This document shows, piece by piece, positions 35,720 through 47,084 of a stretch of DNA of 64,000 nucleotides (its first letter is position 1; every line of letters begins with the position of its first letter). The notes under the pieces were generated by a model. The model was not told the origin of the DNA, made no database searches, and was given only the letters and a program-made list of their open reading frames with translations. This stretch comes from Caprella mutica (lineage: Eukaryota; Arthropoda; Malacostraca; Amphipoda; Caprellidae). Location of the stretch: contig CANNZV010002491.1 of the NCBI GenBank assembly GCA_947561585.1, positions 124,001 through 188,000 of the forward strand, given 5' to 3'. The position numbers and the translations under genes are program-made.

Positions 35720-36325
35720 CAGTGTACCATTTCTCTCACTGTACTATTTCTCTCACTGTACTATTTCTCTCACTGTACCATTTCTCTCACTGTACCATTT
35801 CTCTCACTGTACTATTTCTCTCACTGTACCATTTCTCTCACTGTACCATTTCTCTCACTGTACCATTTCTCTCACTGTACCATTTCTCTCACTGTACTAT
35901 TTCTCTCACTGTACCATTTCTCTCACTGGACCATTTCTCTCACTGGACCATTTCTCTCACTGTACCATTTCTCTCACTGTACCATTTCTCTCACTGTACC
36001 ATTTCTCTCACTGTACCATTTCTCTCACTGTACAATTTCTCTCACTGTACCATTTCTCTCACTGTACCATTTCTCTCACTGTACCATTTCTCTCACTGTA
36101 CAATTTCTTCCACTGTACCATTTCTCTCACTGTACCATTTCTCCCACTGTACCATTTCTCTCACTGGACCATTTCTCCCACTGGACCATTTCTCCCACTG
36201 TACCATTTCTCTCACTGTACCATTTCTCTCACTGTACCATTTCTCTCACTGTACCATTTCTCTCACTGTACCATTTCTCTCACTGTACCATTTCTCTCAC
36301 TGTACCATTTCTCTCACTGTACACT
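35720..36325. repeat. 17-bp satellite CTGTACCATTTCTCTCA, array 1
   Basis: About 35 copies of a 17-bp unit with few variants (CTGGACC, CTCCCA). The period is not a multiple of three, so the 229-codon open frame (35686-36375) is a 17-residue cycle reading all three phases, with no sign of selection. The unique sequence after it (ACTCATCTTCAGCTCATTAT through GCCAGTCATCGC) recurs after the second array at 45635. Confidence 0.9.
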
Positions 36326-36479
36326 CATCTTCAGCTCATTATTTATTGTCTTCATATCAGTTTATGTTTCGCTGAATTAGGGAAGACAAAGTCTGAAAAT
36401 GGCGGGATTATCTCCGTAGATTATCCGTATTTGGAGTTAAGATATCTTGTGCCAGTCATCGCAGTATCCTCTCAATGAA

Positions 36480-36720
36480 TAGGTTTATATTTATGAGGTG
36501 AATGAGGAGGCACATGCACGGTAGAGGAACTGTTCGGTAATAGGGAATTGCACCTTTTGGAATTTAGATAATTAAGTCTACGGAATTGACATCTAATATT
36601 TGATTTACTTTTCATTAACTTCAGCAAATAAAAAATCAATTTGCTTGTTTGCAACATCAACGTCATAAACACAAAAACATGTATTTTAGAGTTATCCATA
36701 TAGACATACAAATCATAAAA
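36480..36720. repeat. Duplicated block, GGCACATGCACGGTAGAGG
   Basis: The block GGCACATGCACGGTAGAGGA to TCTACGGAATTGACATCTAA recurs at about 54700-54830 with roughly 90 percent identity, marking paralogous segments of the lectin array units. Confidence 0.75.
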
Positions 36721-37831
36721 TGCTGATTATTTTGGTAAAAAAATCATCATTGAAACTTTAAAATGTACCGCTATAGAGGCTAAATGTCCTAACGATATAC
36801 CATTAAATGTATGTACATTAAATGTACTAAAATGCCTCTCCTGAAGAATAGTTTTTTTGAAGTTATGACAGTGTTCTTGCAAACAAGTGAATTCTGCAAC
36901 TGACGGATTTAATGCTTTCTATCGTTTATATTGACTGATTAAATTTAATAATAAAATTCACAATCTATTTATTATTTGAAACATACACAAAAATCATTAT
37001 TATTATTTTAAATTATTATATAACTATTATTCATTTCAAATATCACTATAGATATTACAGAAATTATAAACATTTTCTGATTGAGAATTTCGTCCATAAA
37101 TGAAATTAGAGAACATTATTTAATTGGAATTAATTGTAAGCTGTAATGATCTGTAAATTTTATTCATTAGCACTCGTACAGTAAAAATATTTGAAAATAT
37201 CAAATATCCAAATTATGGTTACAATTTTTCTCAGAATTTCCTGTACTTTCGATGCAATCAAAATAGAATAACAAACACACACACAAATACACTTCTTAAT
37301 TTAATGGGAGATACATTAATTAAAACAGTACAAGAGAAAATTGAAGAAACTAAATTGTGACTTATTTTCTGGAAAGAATTTAACCGATGAATGAATAAGA
37401 AAAAGATTATATTAAAGTTAACTAATAATTACAATAGATATTTTCTTACGTGTCTGAAAATGTGGAACCGTTTGATAACTTAGAACATACCCTATTCTCT
37501 TTTTGGAACTTATAAAGTTAGAAATTAAATATCAATAGATAGAAAAGATGGAAATTAAATTAAAATTGAGTACCACTAAGAATATAGTTTTGAAATATTG
37601 TTCCATGTCGATAAGTTTTAGGATAATGTTTTTAAGATTACTAACTCATTGTGGCTATATAAAGATTGACCAAAAGTGTATCGGGTGCATGCCGCCCAGC
37701 CAGCTGATTAAACACTCATGAAATATACTGTATAACAAAGTAGGGATACAAAAAACTTTGTTACATCCACCTATGAACAGAGTTTAGAAATTATTATTCT
37801 CTGTATTGCAATTTAATTAATAACTGTGAGC

Positions 37832-37908
37832 AAGGAGGTGGAGCCAACATGGGAGGGGCTGTAGCACTAATGGTTCAAGGCTCCTCCCCTTGTTGGCTCT
37901 TCCTCCTT
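37832..37908. repeat. GC-rich hairpin upstream-unit copy 1
   Basis: AAGGAGGTGGAGCCAACATG and GGAGGGGCT pair with GGCTCCTCCCC and TTGTTGGCTCTTCCTCCTT across an 18-base loop. The paralogous site at 55653-55700 has an equivalent stem. Confidence 0.7.
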
Positions 37909-38219
37909 TCCGACCAATCAGAGAAGAGTTAACTTCAAAAACATTAACCGTAAAAACATTATCGATAGAAACCTATGCGGTAGAGACAATATCTCAAAAA
38001 ACTTATGTGATGTTCATTATATTCAGAAGAAACCTAACCTTTTTGTGCCTATACCGTTTCTATGATATTGAATAACTTGTGCCAGAGTAAATACTATTAT
38101 TATACACACGAAGAGTAAATAATATTAAATACGATTATCTATATATAATATTTTACCAAATGACTCCATTAAACAATAGAAAGGTACGCTTATCAAACCT
38201 CTTGGGAATTTATACTGGG

Positions 38220-39476
38220 GTCATAGTAGATTATGTGAGATCCCTCCTTCATCTTCTATAACCTAACCATAATTTCTATCTGGGTTGTTATGCCCTTTAG
38301 TTGCAGACTGATAAACTAACGTTCTTCACTTTATAAATTTCTGTTATTTTTTAACAGTAAAATATCCAAAATATTAAATAATTAATATATCAAAGACGAG
38401 TCTATAAGTGAATATTTTACCCCTGGATTGACTCAAACTAAATCAAGAAAGATCTTACTTAAAGTTCTAAGTCTAACCTCCACACTTAACTCTTATAGAA
38501 TTCACACTTCTAAGAAAATCTGCAGTATATTATATAGGTTTGAAATGGAAAATAGAACATATATGGAACAATTAATGTAACGATTAAATACACTCCTTAA
38601 TATTATAAATGGCAATTGTGACGTTTATGATAATCAAGAAAAATAATGAAAAAACATAATCAATATTTATACTTCCCTTATGGTTTTCTCAAGACTAGGT
38701 GAAAAAAATTTATAACATAATATGGTAAAATTATCATCAGGATCATGTATCTGAAAACAGCGAAAAAATGATTCAGTTTAAATATTTTAAAGTTTTAGAT
38801 ACACTGTATGCAACAAACGTACGACACACTAATAAGACGCTGAAGAAAAAGATTGTACGTTCGTTCTTTAATTGTTTTGATTTATGATTTGAATTTCATT
38901 TAACCCTGTCAATTATTATCTCAAAAAAGAAAAAAAAATGTATCAAATTTTCAACTATTATAAATCTACCCAAATTTATATTGACTCGATTACCTCCCCA
39001 TAGCTGACAAAAAAAACACATTCAATTTTAACTATATCTACCTTAAATTAACATCTCGGAAGGAAACCGCAGATTTCAGTGTACGTATTGACTATAAAAA
39101 CCTTTAAAAGCATATAGAAATGAATAGATGCTATAAAATTTCATGAAATTAACAGCAAAATGGTGTGGGTCGTTAGTTGTAAGGATTAGATCAATAGTAA
39201 AATTTGCCTGGAGGGGACCTTTAACCTTATTTTTTTCTATTAATCACTTTTTTTCAAATATTTGCTTCTTACCTCAATAATGTTTAGATAGTCTGAATGA
39301 AATAAATAAGCTCTAAATAAATTTATAAAAAATATTAGCCACTGAAATAAAAGCGCCATCTTCCACACAATCATCTGCTTGTTAAATTTTCTGATTATTA
39401 TAATTAATAAAATTTTCGAGGTTGACATCATAGAAGAAGAATCTAGTTTTAGTGAGGAAATAATTGTATAATCTGT
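38220..39476 (-). other. 3' flank of lectin copy C, shared blocks
   Basis: Aligns in order to the 3' flank of copy A: TTTCTATCTGGGTTGTTATG (38272), TTCACACTTCTAAGAAAATC (38501), AGACGCTGAAGAAAAAGATT (38836) and GCCTGGAGGGGACCTTTAAC (39206). No separate gene. Confidence 0.7.
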
Positions 39477-42400
39477 TCAATTTCTGATAATCTGACACAC
39501 AGATTGACGAGATACGAAATATGGAACATCTGTTATGTGTTGTGTCCCAACTAGTATCCCATAACTTCTTCTGTGGGTTCCAAAAGGTTTATACCTTTCT
39601 TCGGGACTCACGGATCTGTGGGAATAGATCCAAAACCAGTGACCCATAGTGACTGCCCCAACAAAGTGTTCTTCTGTGAATGAGAATAAAGATTACAATT
39701 TACTGAAATTGATAAAAAGTAAGTAGTGAAATATATCAATTAGAATTGAACCTCTATATAAACTTCAGCCTTTTACTATTCAACAGATAGCGAACTGATA
39801 GTTTACTAACGACAAAATAACTGCGCAAAATTCATAGCAAGCATCTTACAATCAAATTTTGATTCAAACTGATGCTATTGTCGGTCAAACCACTTCACTA
39901 TCTATTACACACCTGAACTGGGAAACTTTTCCATCAGTGTTCCAATCTCAGCGGGTTCTTTTGCAGAGAACAAATCGCCACCTTTCTGCGTACAAGATTT
40001 CCATGCATCACAATAATACTTATAAGACTGCAAATAGATGCAACCAAGACTGCTAGTTTCGGTGAAGTTAGAAGGACATTCAATTTTCAGTGACACTTCT
40101 ATAAAAAGGAGAAAAATATAATTGGATATAGTGTTGTACTTGACCCCTCTAGGATGATTGTATATATGTTTGGGAATTCGCCATATTTTTAAACAGATAA
40201 TAGATTTCTCAAATATACATCTGACAGTATCGATATCGATAAAACACATTATAATTTTTTCACAGTCTCAGTAACTATTACCGGATTGTTTTCTCTCAAA
40301 ACTGCGCCATCCATATTGAGTGCAGACTGCACTCATTGCACAGAACCAATACGATTGTCTTGTTCCATAAGGTACCATGTCAGAAGTCATACCATTGAAG
40401 CAGCCTGTATTGTAAATATATATTTATCAATTCTAACAAAGGTATCTTAACATAAATCCATCTTCGATATAAATATATGTGAGTAGATCTAATTCATCCA
40501 GAACTCAATTAAAAATAGCATTACAGATGTTATCAATTTTAATATGATTGATAATTGATTTCCTCATTATTGAAATAGGATTTTCCTCCTATTTTATTAT
40601 ATTAATAATAACCTATTATTTTATAGTGTTAGCTCCACCCATTATTGTGTTAGCTCCACACATTATTGTGTTAGCTCCACCCATTATTGTGTTAGCTCCA
40701 CACATAATTGTGTTAGCTCCACCCATTATTGTGTTAGCTCCACCCATTATTGTGTTAGCTCCACACATTATTGTGTTAGCTCCACCCATTATTGTGTTAG
40801 CTCCACACATAATTGTGTTAGCTCCACTCATTATTGTGTTAGCTCCACACATTATTGTGTTAGCTCCACCCATTATTGTGTTAGCTCCACACATTATTGT
40901 GTTAGCTCCACCCATTATTGTGTTAGCTCCACCCATTATTGTGTTAGCTCCACTCATTATTGTGTTAGCTCCACTCATTATTGTGTTAGCTCTACTCATT
41001 ATTGTGTTAGCTCTACTAATTATTGTGTTATCTCCACTCATTATTGTGTTAGCTCTACTCATTATTGTGTTAGCTCCACTCATTATTGTGTTAGCTCTAC
41101 TCATTATTGTGTTATCTCCACTCATTATTGTGTTATCTCCACTCATTATTGTGTTAGCTCTACTCATTATTGTGTTAGCTCTACTCATTATTGTGTTATC
41201 TCCACTCATTATTGTGTTAGCTCTACTAATTATTGTGTTAGCTCTACTCATTATTGTGTTATCTCCACTAATTATTGTGTTAGCTCTACTCATTATTGTG
41301 TTATCTCCACTCATTATTGTGTTAGCTCTACTAATTATTGTGTTATCTCTACTCATTATTGTGTTAGCTCTACTCATTATTGTGTTAGCTCCACCCATTA
41401 TTGTGTTATCTCCACTCATTATTGTGTTAGCTCCACTAATTATTGTGTTATCTCCACTCATTATTGTGTTAGCTCTACTAATTATTGTGTTATCTCTACT
41501 CATTATTGTGTTAGCTCTACTCATTATTGTGTTAGCTCCACCCATTATTGTGTTATCTCCACTCATTATTGTGTTATCTCCACTCATTATTGTGTTAGCT
41601 CCACCCATTATTGTGTTATCTCCACTCATTATTGTGTTAGCTCCACCCATTATTGTGTTATCTCCACTCATTATTGTGTTATCTCCACTCATTATTGTGT
41701 TACTTATTTTATTGATTTACATAGGTACAAAGTAAACCTTCCTTTGCACAACAGATAACGTTATTTTCAGCAGAAACTGTTGTTCTCGACACTAGTTAAA
41801 GATTTATATTCATTAACTGAAAGAAACTGATTTATGTTCATTACTTTTGTTCCATTTAGGCAATGTTTATTTGTCTAAGTAGACGCATTACTTGTAGCTT
41901 GTTTTGTCCCTGGAAGAGTCTGATCTGCCCATTTTATATCTAGATACTGGGTCTAGGACATTTCGTCCACGGACATTTCGTCCACGTACATTTCGTCCAC
42001 GGACAATTCGTCCACGGACATTTCGTCCACGAATTGATAATTTTGTATTTTAAAGTGTATATGGGATATATTTCACAATATTTTTCACTATTACATTAAT
42101 AGGCATGTATAAATACATAATAGTATTAGGTATAGTAGTTTATTCCGGACAATTCCATATGAACACAAAAAAATATTTACCCTTCGATTAGTTATGAAAT
42201 TAGACATGATAAACGGTTTTACTGTATATTTAAGTTACATATCTCCTTTAATATTTTGCATAAATAATTAATGAGTTATGAGTATCCAAAATATGGAACT
42301 GAAATAACAGGGTGAAATGAAATAATTACAATAGGTAAATAATAATGATTATATATGGTTTTATTATGAGTCCGAAAATATGGAACAGTACAGTAGCATG

Positions 42401-43703
42401 GACGGTTTTACGTTTAAATAAGTAAAGGCAACACTAGAAAGTACCAATATCCACCTAATTCTTTTATAACATAATTCATTATCAATCACTTGTTAAGCAA
42501 TATATTATATACTTGTATCATGTATGAATTTTCATTCAATCACTGTTAAAAAATGTGTTATAAAAAAGTAATTTCTGTACCAATATTGCTTCTAATAACC
42601 TAATCTGAGTAATAATATTGATGTTTATTGTAGTTATTGTTATTTTGTCCACTATTTTCCATGTTTATATATACTCTAATAACTTCGAGACATGCCTCGC
42701 TATTATTACAGATTTTATAAAATAGTGGAATAATAAAAGTGAGGCCTGCCTGTATATCATTAAAAAGTTTTCAGTTATATTATTTTACTGTTCCCGGCCA
42801 GTAGGAGCAGGAGAAGAAGATTACAATAAGAATTATGGCAAAGACCATGAATTTATAATTACCATCAACAAATGGTGTTTCTACTCTTATATTGCAAAAT
42901 ATCTGTAGATAATATTCAATATAAATTATATACACATTATAAATATAATACAAAATACAGCATTTCGTGAATGAATTGTCCGTGGACGAAATATCCGGGG
43001 ACGAAATGTCCGTTGGACGAAATGTCCGTGGACGAAATGTCCGTGGACGAAATGTCCGTGGACGAAATGTCCGTGGACGAAATGTCCGTGCACGCTAGGG
43101 ACTCACTTACTCCCCTCAGGGAGGCATTTCGTCTGTAGCAATTCCAATTGGAATTAAGGGCTTCGAAGGTGATGGTGTCAACCAGAATGTTACCCACGAT
43201 GCACTCACTTGAAGTTTTCGACAAACAAAACGCATTTAGTCCTGTCGAGTTAAAATACTCTATTAATATTTTCACATATTAAAATAATAAAATCGATATC
43301 AGAGATGTTTTCTAGTTGTTCAGAATAGGTTACTTGACAATCGATTTAAAAATATTGATAAAGTAAGTAGGTTAAATAATTACAGAAATTGCTTATTAAG
43401 TACTGAATAATAATTCAAATATTTTATCTCTGAAACTCTGTCATTTATACCCAAAAATACTTTCTGATATTTAAATATTAGAGATTGTTAGGTAATAAAA
43501 TATAATTATAAGATTAAAATTTAAATACCTTTTTGATCCGCCATTTTGCCACATCGAATTGCAGAAATATCCTGGTAGATAATTTGACCTGTTAGAGTCG
43601 TCATGTCAATGTACTTATTGAAGTACCAAAGCGTAGCCGAAGATACGGTGAAGGAGTAAATTAAGAGAAATATCTTACACAAGATACGTAGGTTTCCAAC
43701 CAT
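39477..43703 (-). CDS. Lectin copy C: secreted PAN-like plus C-type-lectin-like protein, intact
   Basis: Exons on minus: 43703-43529, 43241-43107, 40404-40282, 40098-39913, 39673-39477. All boundaries are GT-AG, all phase 1, total 816 bases, 271 residues. Residues 1-23 are a signal peptide (MVGNLRILCKIFLLIYSFTV then SSA). About 40-103 is PAN/apple-like, with cysteines 51, 64, 72 and 93 in ISAIRCGKMADQKGLNAFC and SSECIVGN. 104-144 is a small cysteine module (CFNG..., AVCTQYGWRSF). 145-271 is a CTLD: ECPSNFTETSSLGCIYL, CDAWKSCTQKGGDLFSAKEP, GHWFWIYSHRSV, closing VCQIIRN. The EPN/QPD and WND calcium-sugar motifs are not visible, so classic calcium-dependent sugar binding is doubtful. Probably a secreted recognition protein. 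Intron 2 contains a 51-copy satellite and a foldback-like element placed at the exon 2 donor. Confidence 0.82.
40624..41703. repeat. 21-bp satellite in intron 2 of lectin copy C
   Basis: About 51 copies of a 21-bp unit (GTGTTAGCTCCACCCATT plus ATT). Variants are arranged in blocks: CCC/CAC units at the left, CTCT and TATC units at the centre and right, and composite repeats of several units such as GTTATCTCC followed by GTTAGCTCT. The period keeps both strands open (395 and 358 codons), an artefact of the unit. The same unit is single in introns of copies A and B and about six-fold in E. Confidence 0.9.
41949..43094. mobile_element. Foldback-like element with GGACATTTCGTCCAC arms, at a splice donor
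   Basis: The left end GGGTCTAGGACATTTCG begins about 5 units (41949-42032). The right arm (42965-43094) is about 9 inverted units, ending TGTCCGTGCACG. A 9-bp duplication flanks it: CTAGATACT (41940-41948) and CTAGGGACT (43095-43103). Empty paralogues read CTAGGTACT. The right duplication overlaps the exon 2 donor (GTGAGT on minus, 43106-43101), so the donor is rebuilt by the duplication. The 930-bp centre has no frame. Confidence 0.85.
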
Positions 43704-43740
43704 GATTTTAGCAGATGAATTTAATCTCTTCCTATCCAGA

Positions 43741-43790
43741 CTGAAGTCAAACTGGTTATAGTTATTTAAAATAAAACGCAGAACACGCAG
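43741..43790 (-). promoter_or_regulatory. Conserved block upstream of exon 1, possible promoter or 5' UTR
   Basis: In all five copies the 30-100 bases before the start codon keep AACCAGTTTGAC (on minus) preceded by a T/A-rich stretch (for example TTTTATTTTAAATA here) and GTTCTGC. Equivalent positions: A 21285-21335, B 32568-32615, D 51355-51400, E 59472-59520. I infer a promoter-proximal element or 5' UTR; the start site is not defined. Confidence 0.4.
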
Positions 43791-44308
43791 GTAAGTTGCC
43801 GTAATTACTGAACAATAACTATAATTACAGATTGCAATATGCGTGCAATAGAAAACTAAAACCCCTACTCATATAACGTTAAAAAGTTTCTAAAAATGAT
43901 TATGCAGTACATATATTAATGGAATAACTTGTGTGCCATTTAAGTATTGTTTATTTGTTGCTGTTGAAGGTGGATTGTACCTTCAACACTGTCTGAATGT
44001 TTCCCGTTAACTTTATCCATTTCAAGCTGAGTAATAATTACATATAGAGAAATAAATGAATAACTAGAAAATAGCACATTTATATTCTATAAGCTTTCTA
44101 AAAATATAAGGCTATACTGATAAAATAGGATTACATGTTGTGGGTTATTTAAACACTTTATATTCTGAAAACGTGTTTTTCGAAAACGAAATATTTCAGT
44201 AAAAATAAAAACGAATAAATAAATCATCCAATGAAATCAGTGATTTCACATCAGAAAGCTAATTTTAAATCAATGATAAGGACTGTTGAATACCAAATTG
44301 TCTCTTAA

Positions 44309-44564
44309 GGGCCGTACACATGTAAGTTTTTTAAGTCTTTCCACCAGACTTTTTGCTAAGCTCCTCCTACTTTTTCCACAAGAATATAAGAAAAAACGAT
44401 ATAATTATTATTTAATTTAGTTTGTATCCATGATACCTGAAGGTATCACCAACTAAACTAAATAATTATTATATCGTTTTTTCTTATATTCTTGTGGAAA
44501 AAGTAGGAGGAGCTTAGCAAAAAGTCTGGTGGAAAGACTTAAAAAACCTACGTGTGTACGGCCC
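44309..44564. mobile_element. 256-bp palindromic MITE with TTAA flanks
   Basis: The left half GGGCCGTACACATGTAAGTT is mirrored at the right end by ACGTGTGTACGGCCC. The arms are nearly perfect for about 115 bases (shared AGCTCCTCCTACTTTTTCCA and its complement), with a short centre. TTAA stands directly outside both ends (44305-44308, 44565-44568). The flank suggests movement by a piggyBac-type transposase. It lies upstream of lectin copy C. Confidence 0.88.
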
Positions 44565-45169
44565 TTAACTGAAAACTCTTTAGTCCATTTGATGAATATA
44601 TAATAAGTACAGTTTCAAACGATTCAAGACGTTAAAATAGTTCTAGCTTCAATGAAATAAGAATACCAATATTTTGGTCACCTTAATTTAAATTATTTTA
44701 TGTGATTATTCCATTTAATTCGTTTCTAGTAATTAGATTAATATGAAAAAATTCTTACCATGTATTTTTAATTTCAATAAAAATAAGCACACAATAGAAC
44801 CAAATCAATACAAAAAAAATAGCCTATTTTAACTAAGAGTTAAATTGAGAAAAAAAAACTTTATTCTAAATTGAGTTCAATGAAATGTTTTGTAAATTAT
44901 ATATCTACTTGAAATATCTATTCTGAATCAAAATTTAGTCTATTACTTTCAGTACTACCTATTTAATAAAGATATTAATGCGCAGTAACTTCTTCAATCA
45001 ATCAATCAAATAAATGTTGAATGTTGTAAAAGTCAGCAACAAATTAGACTGTGCAAGGTTTTTTACCTTTCTAATTTATATAAAAGTAAAAAAATTAATA
45101 CTTCGCGATAGCAAATGATAAAGAACAAAAATAACTTCATCTTTATGAACCATAATAATAGACTGAATA

Positions 45170-45636
45170 TCACTGTACCTTTTCTCTCACTGTACCATTT
45201 CTCTCACTGTACCATTTCTCTCACTGTACCATTTCTCTCACTGTACCATTTCTCTCACTGTTCCATTTCTCTCACTGTACCATTTCTCTCACTGTACCAT
45301 TCCCCTCACTGTACCATTTCTCTCACTATACCATTTCTCTCACTGTACTATTTCTCTCACTGTACCATTTCTCTCACTGTACCATTTCTCTCACTCTACC
45401 ATTTCTCTCACTGTACCATTTCTCTCACTGTACCATTTCTCTCACTGTTCCATTTCTCTCACTGTACCATTTCTCTCACTGTAGCATTTCTCTCACTGTA
45501 CCTTTTCTCTCACTGTACCATTTCTCTCACTGCACCATTTCTCTCACTGTGCCATTTCTCTCACTGCACCATTTCTCTCTCTGTACCATTTCTCTCACTG
45601 TACCATTTCTCTCACTTTACCATTTCTCTCACTGTA
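45170..45636. repeat. 17-bp satellite CTGTACCATTTCTCTCA, array 2
   Basis: About 27 copies of the same 17-bp unit as at 35720-36325, followed by the same unique sequence (ACTCATCTTCAGCTCATTAT to GCCAGTCATCGCAATATCC). The two arrays are paralogous parts of duplicated units. Confidence 0.9.
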
Positions 45637-45794
45637 CACTCATCTTCAGCTCATTATTTATTGTCTTCAAATCAGTTTCTGTTTCGCTGAATTAGGGAAG
45701 ACAAAGCCTGAAAATGGCGGGATTATCTCCGTAGATTATCCGTATTTGGAGTTAAGATATCTTGTGCCAGTCATCGCAATATCCTCTCAATGAA

Positions 45795-46777
45795 GGTATC
45801 CGGAAAATTGATCGAAAGCAATTGATCGAAGGGAAAATTGGTCGAATGGAAAATTGGTCGAATGGAAAATTGATCGAAGGGAAAATTGGTCGAAAGGAAA
45901 ATTGTTCGAATGGAAAATTGATCGAATGGATAATTGATCGAAAGCAATTGATCGAATGGAAAATTGATCGAAGGGAAAATTGGTCGAAAGGAAATTGATC
46001 GAATGGAAAATTGGTCGAAAGGAAATTGATCGAATGGAAAATTGGTCGAAAGGAAATTGATCGCATGGAGAATTGACCGAAACAAAATTGATCGAAAATG
46101 ATATTGGATCTATTTACACTAATTGAAAATGATAACTAAAACCATGGATTTCCAGAGAAACTTACTTGCAATATATTACAGCTGGTAGATCTTGCTACCA
46201 TGATTTATATATAATAATAATAATTTATATAATAATATATAATAATAATTTATGTATAACATTTCTTTAATCTACTGTTTTTCTATAACAGGGAATTATA
46301 TGCATTGAAATATATTATAATTTGTAGAACTTTAAGTTTTCTTAGTTCTAGAATTTAGATAGTTCTAGATAACTTGTGAAATGAAAGTTAATAATTAATT
46401 AATTTAGTATAGGTTAGACGTCTGTTTCGGAACAAAAAGCCATGTCACTGACGGCAAAATGGAATTAAATACAAGAGATAGGAAGAAGCAGTCAGAAAGG
46501 AAAGTGGATTCATGAACAAAGTCATTTAACACCGTCGGTGACAATGCTCATGGATGTAGAAAAGCTACTCTGTGAGTGCAGTCACTTACAAAGGAATGTA
46601 ACAAAAGGGACACTAAGCACCGGTTACTGCACTCACAGATGGAAGAAAATAATGAAGCTGATCTATTCGATCAATTTTCCTTTCGATCAATTTTCCATTC
46701 GACCAATTTTCCATTCGATCAATTGCTTTCGATAAATTGTTTTCGGTCAATTGCATTCGATCAATTTTCCTAGACCC
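45795..46777. mobile_element. Foldback-like element with GAATGGAAAATTGATC arms
   Basis: The left end GGTATCCGGAAAATTGATCG begins about 19 units of 15-16 bp (45795-46100). The right arm 46664-46777 is about 7 inverted units ending TTTTCCTAGACCC, so the complemented right end is GGGTCTAGGAAAATTGATCG. No target duplication is recognisable. Next to the right arm, 46440-46645 is a copy of the dispersed repeat also seen at 2224-2545. The left flank is the unit shared with 36330-36475, where no insertion is present. Confidence 0.8.
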
Positions 46778-46894
46778 ATATAAAAAGTCTGCTTTCTCTT
46801 TTTATCAGTATCCTTTTAACGAGGGTTGGAGAATGACCCTGGCAATTATTGTGATGATCACTGCATGGGGTTCTGAAGCCAAGTGTTGAAAATA

Positions 46895-47012
46895 TAATTG
46901 ACGGCGACAATTCCTTACGGCGAATTTTCTTGCAGCGAAATTTCCTATTGCGAATTTTCTTGCGGTGAAAATTCCTATTGCGAATTTTCTTGCTGCGAAA
47001 ATTCCTAATACC
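46895..47012. repeat. Short minisatellite, TTGCGGCGAAAATTCC type
   Basis: Alternating 14-16-bp units GGCGAAAATTCCTA and TTGCGAATTTTCT, each the rough complement of the next, so the block is itself foldback-prone. It lies just 3' of lectin copy D and lacks a distant inverted partner. Confidence 0.6.
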
Positions 47013-47084
47013 GTATTTTCTGATTTCTTTGAGTGATAAAATTTCCTCTGTTTATATCATGAAAATTTAATTAAAAATGTGTGT

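Noticed and set aside
35686..36375. 229-codon frame of 17-residue cycles
   Set aside because: A 17-bp unit read in all three phases; a duplicate array at 45170 gives the same by chance. Not a protein.
40548..41735. 395-codon open frame (VLAPPII repeat) and its 358-codon antisense
   Set aside because: Produced by a 21-bp satellite without stops in an intron of lectin copy C. Paralogous introns have one or six units, and both strands are open equally.
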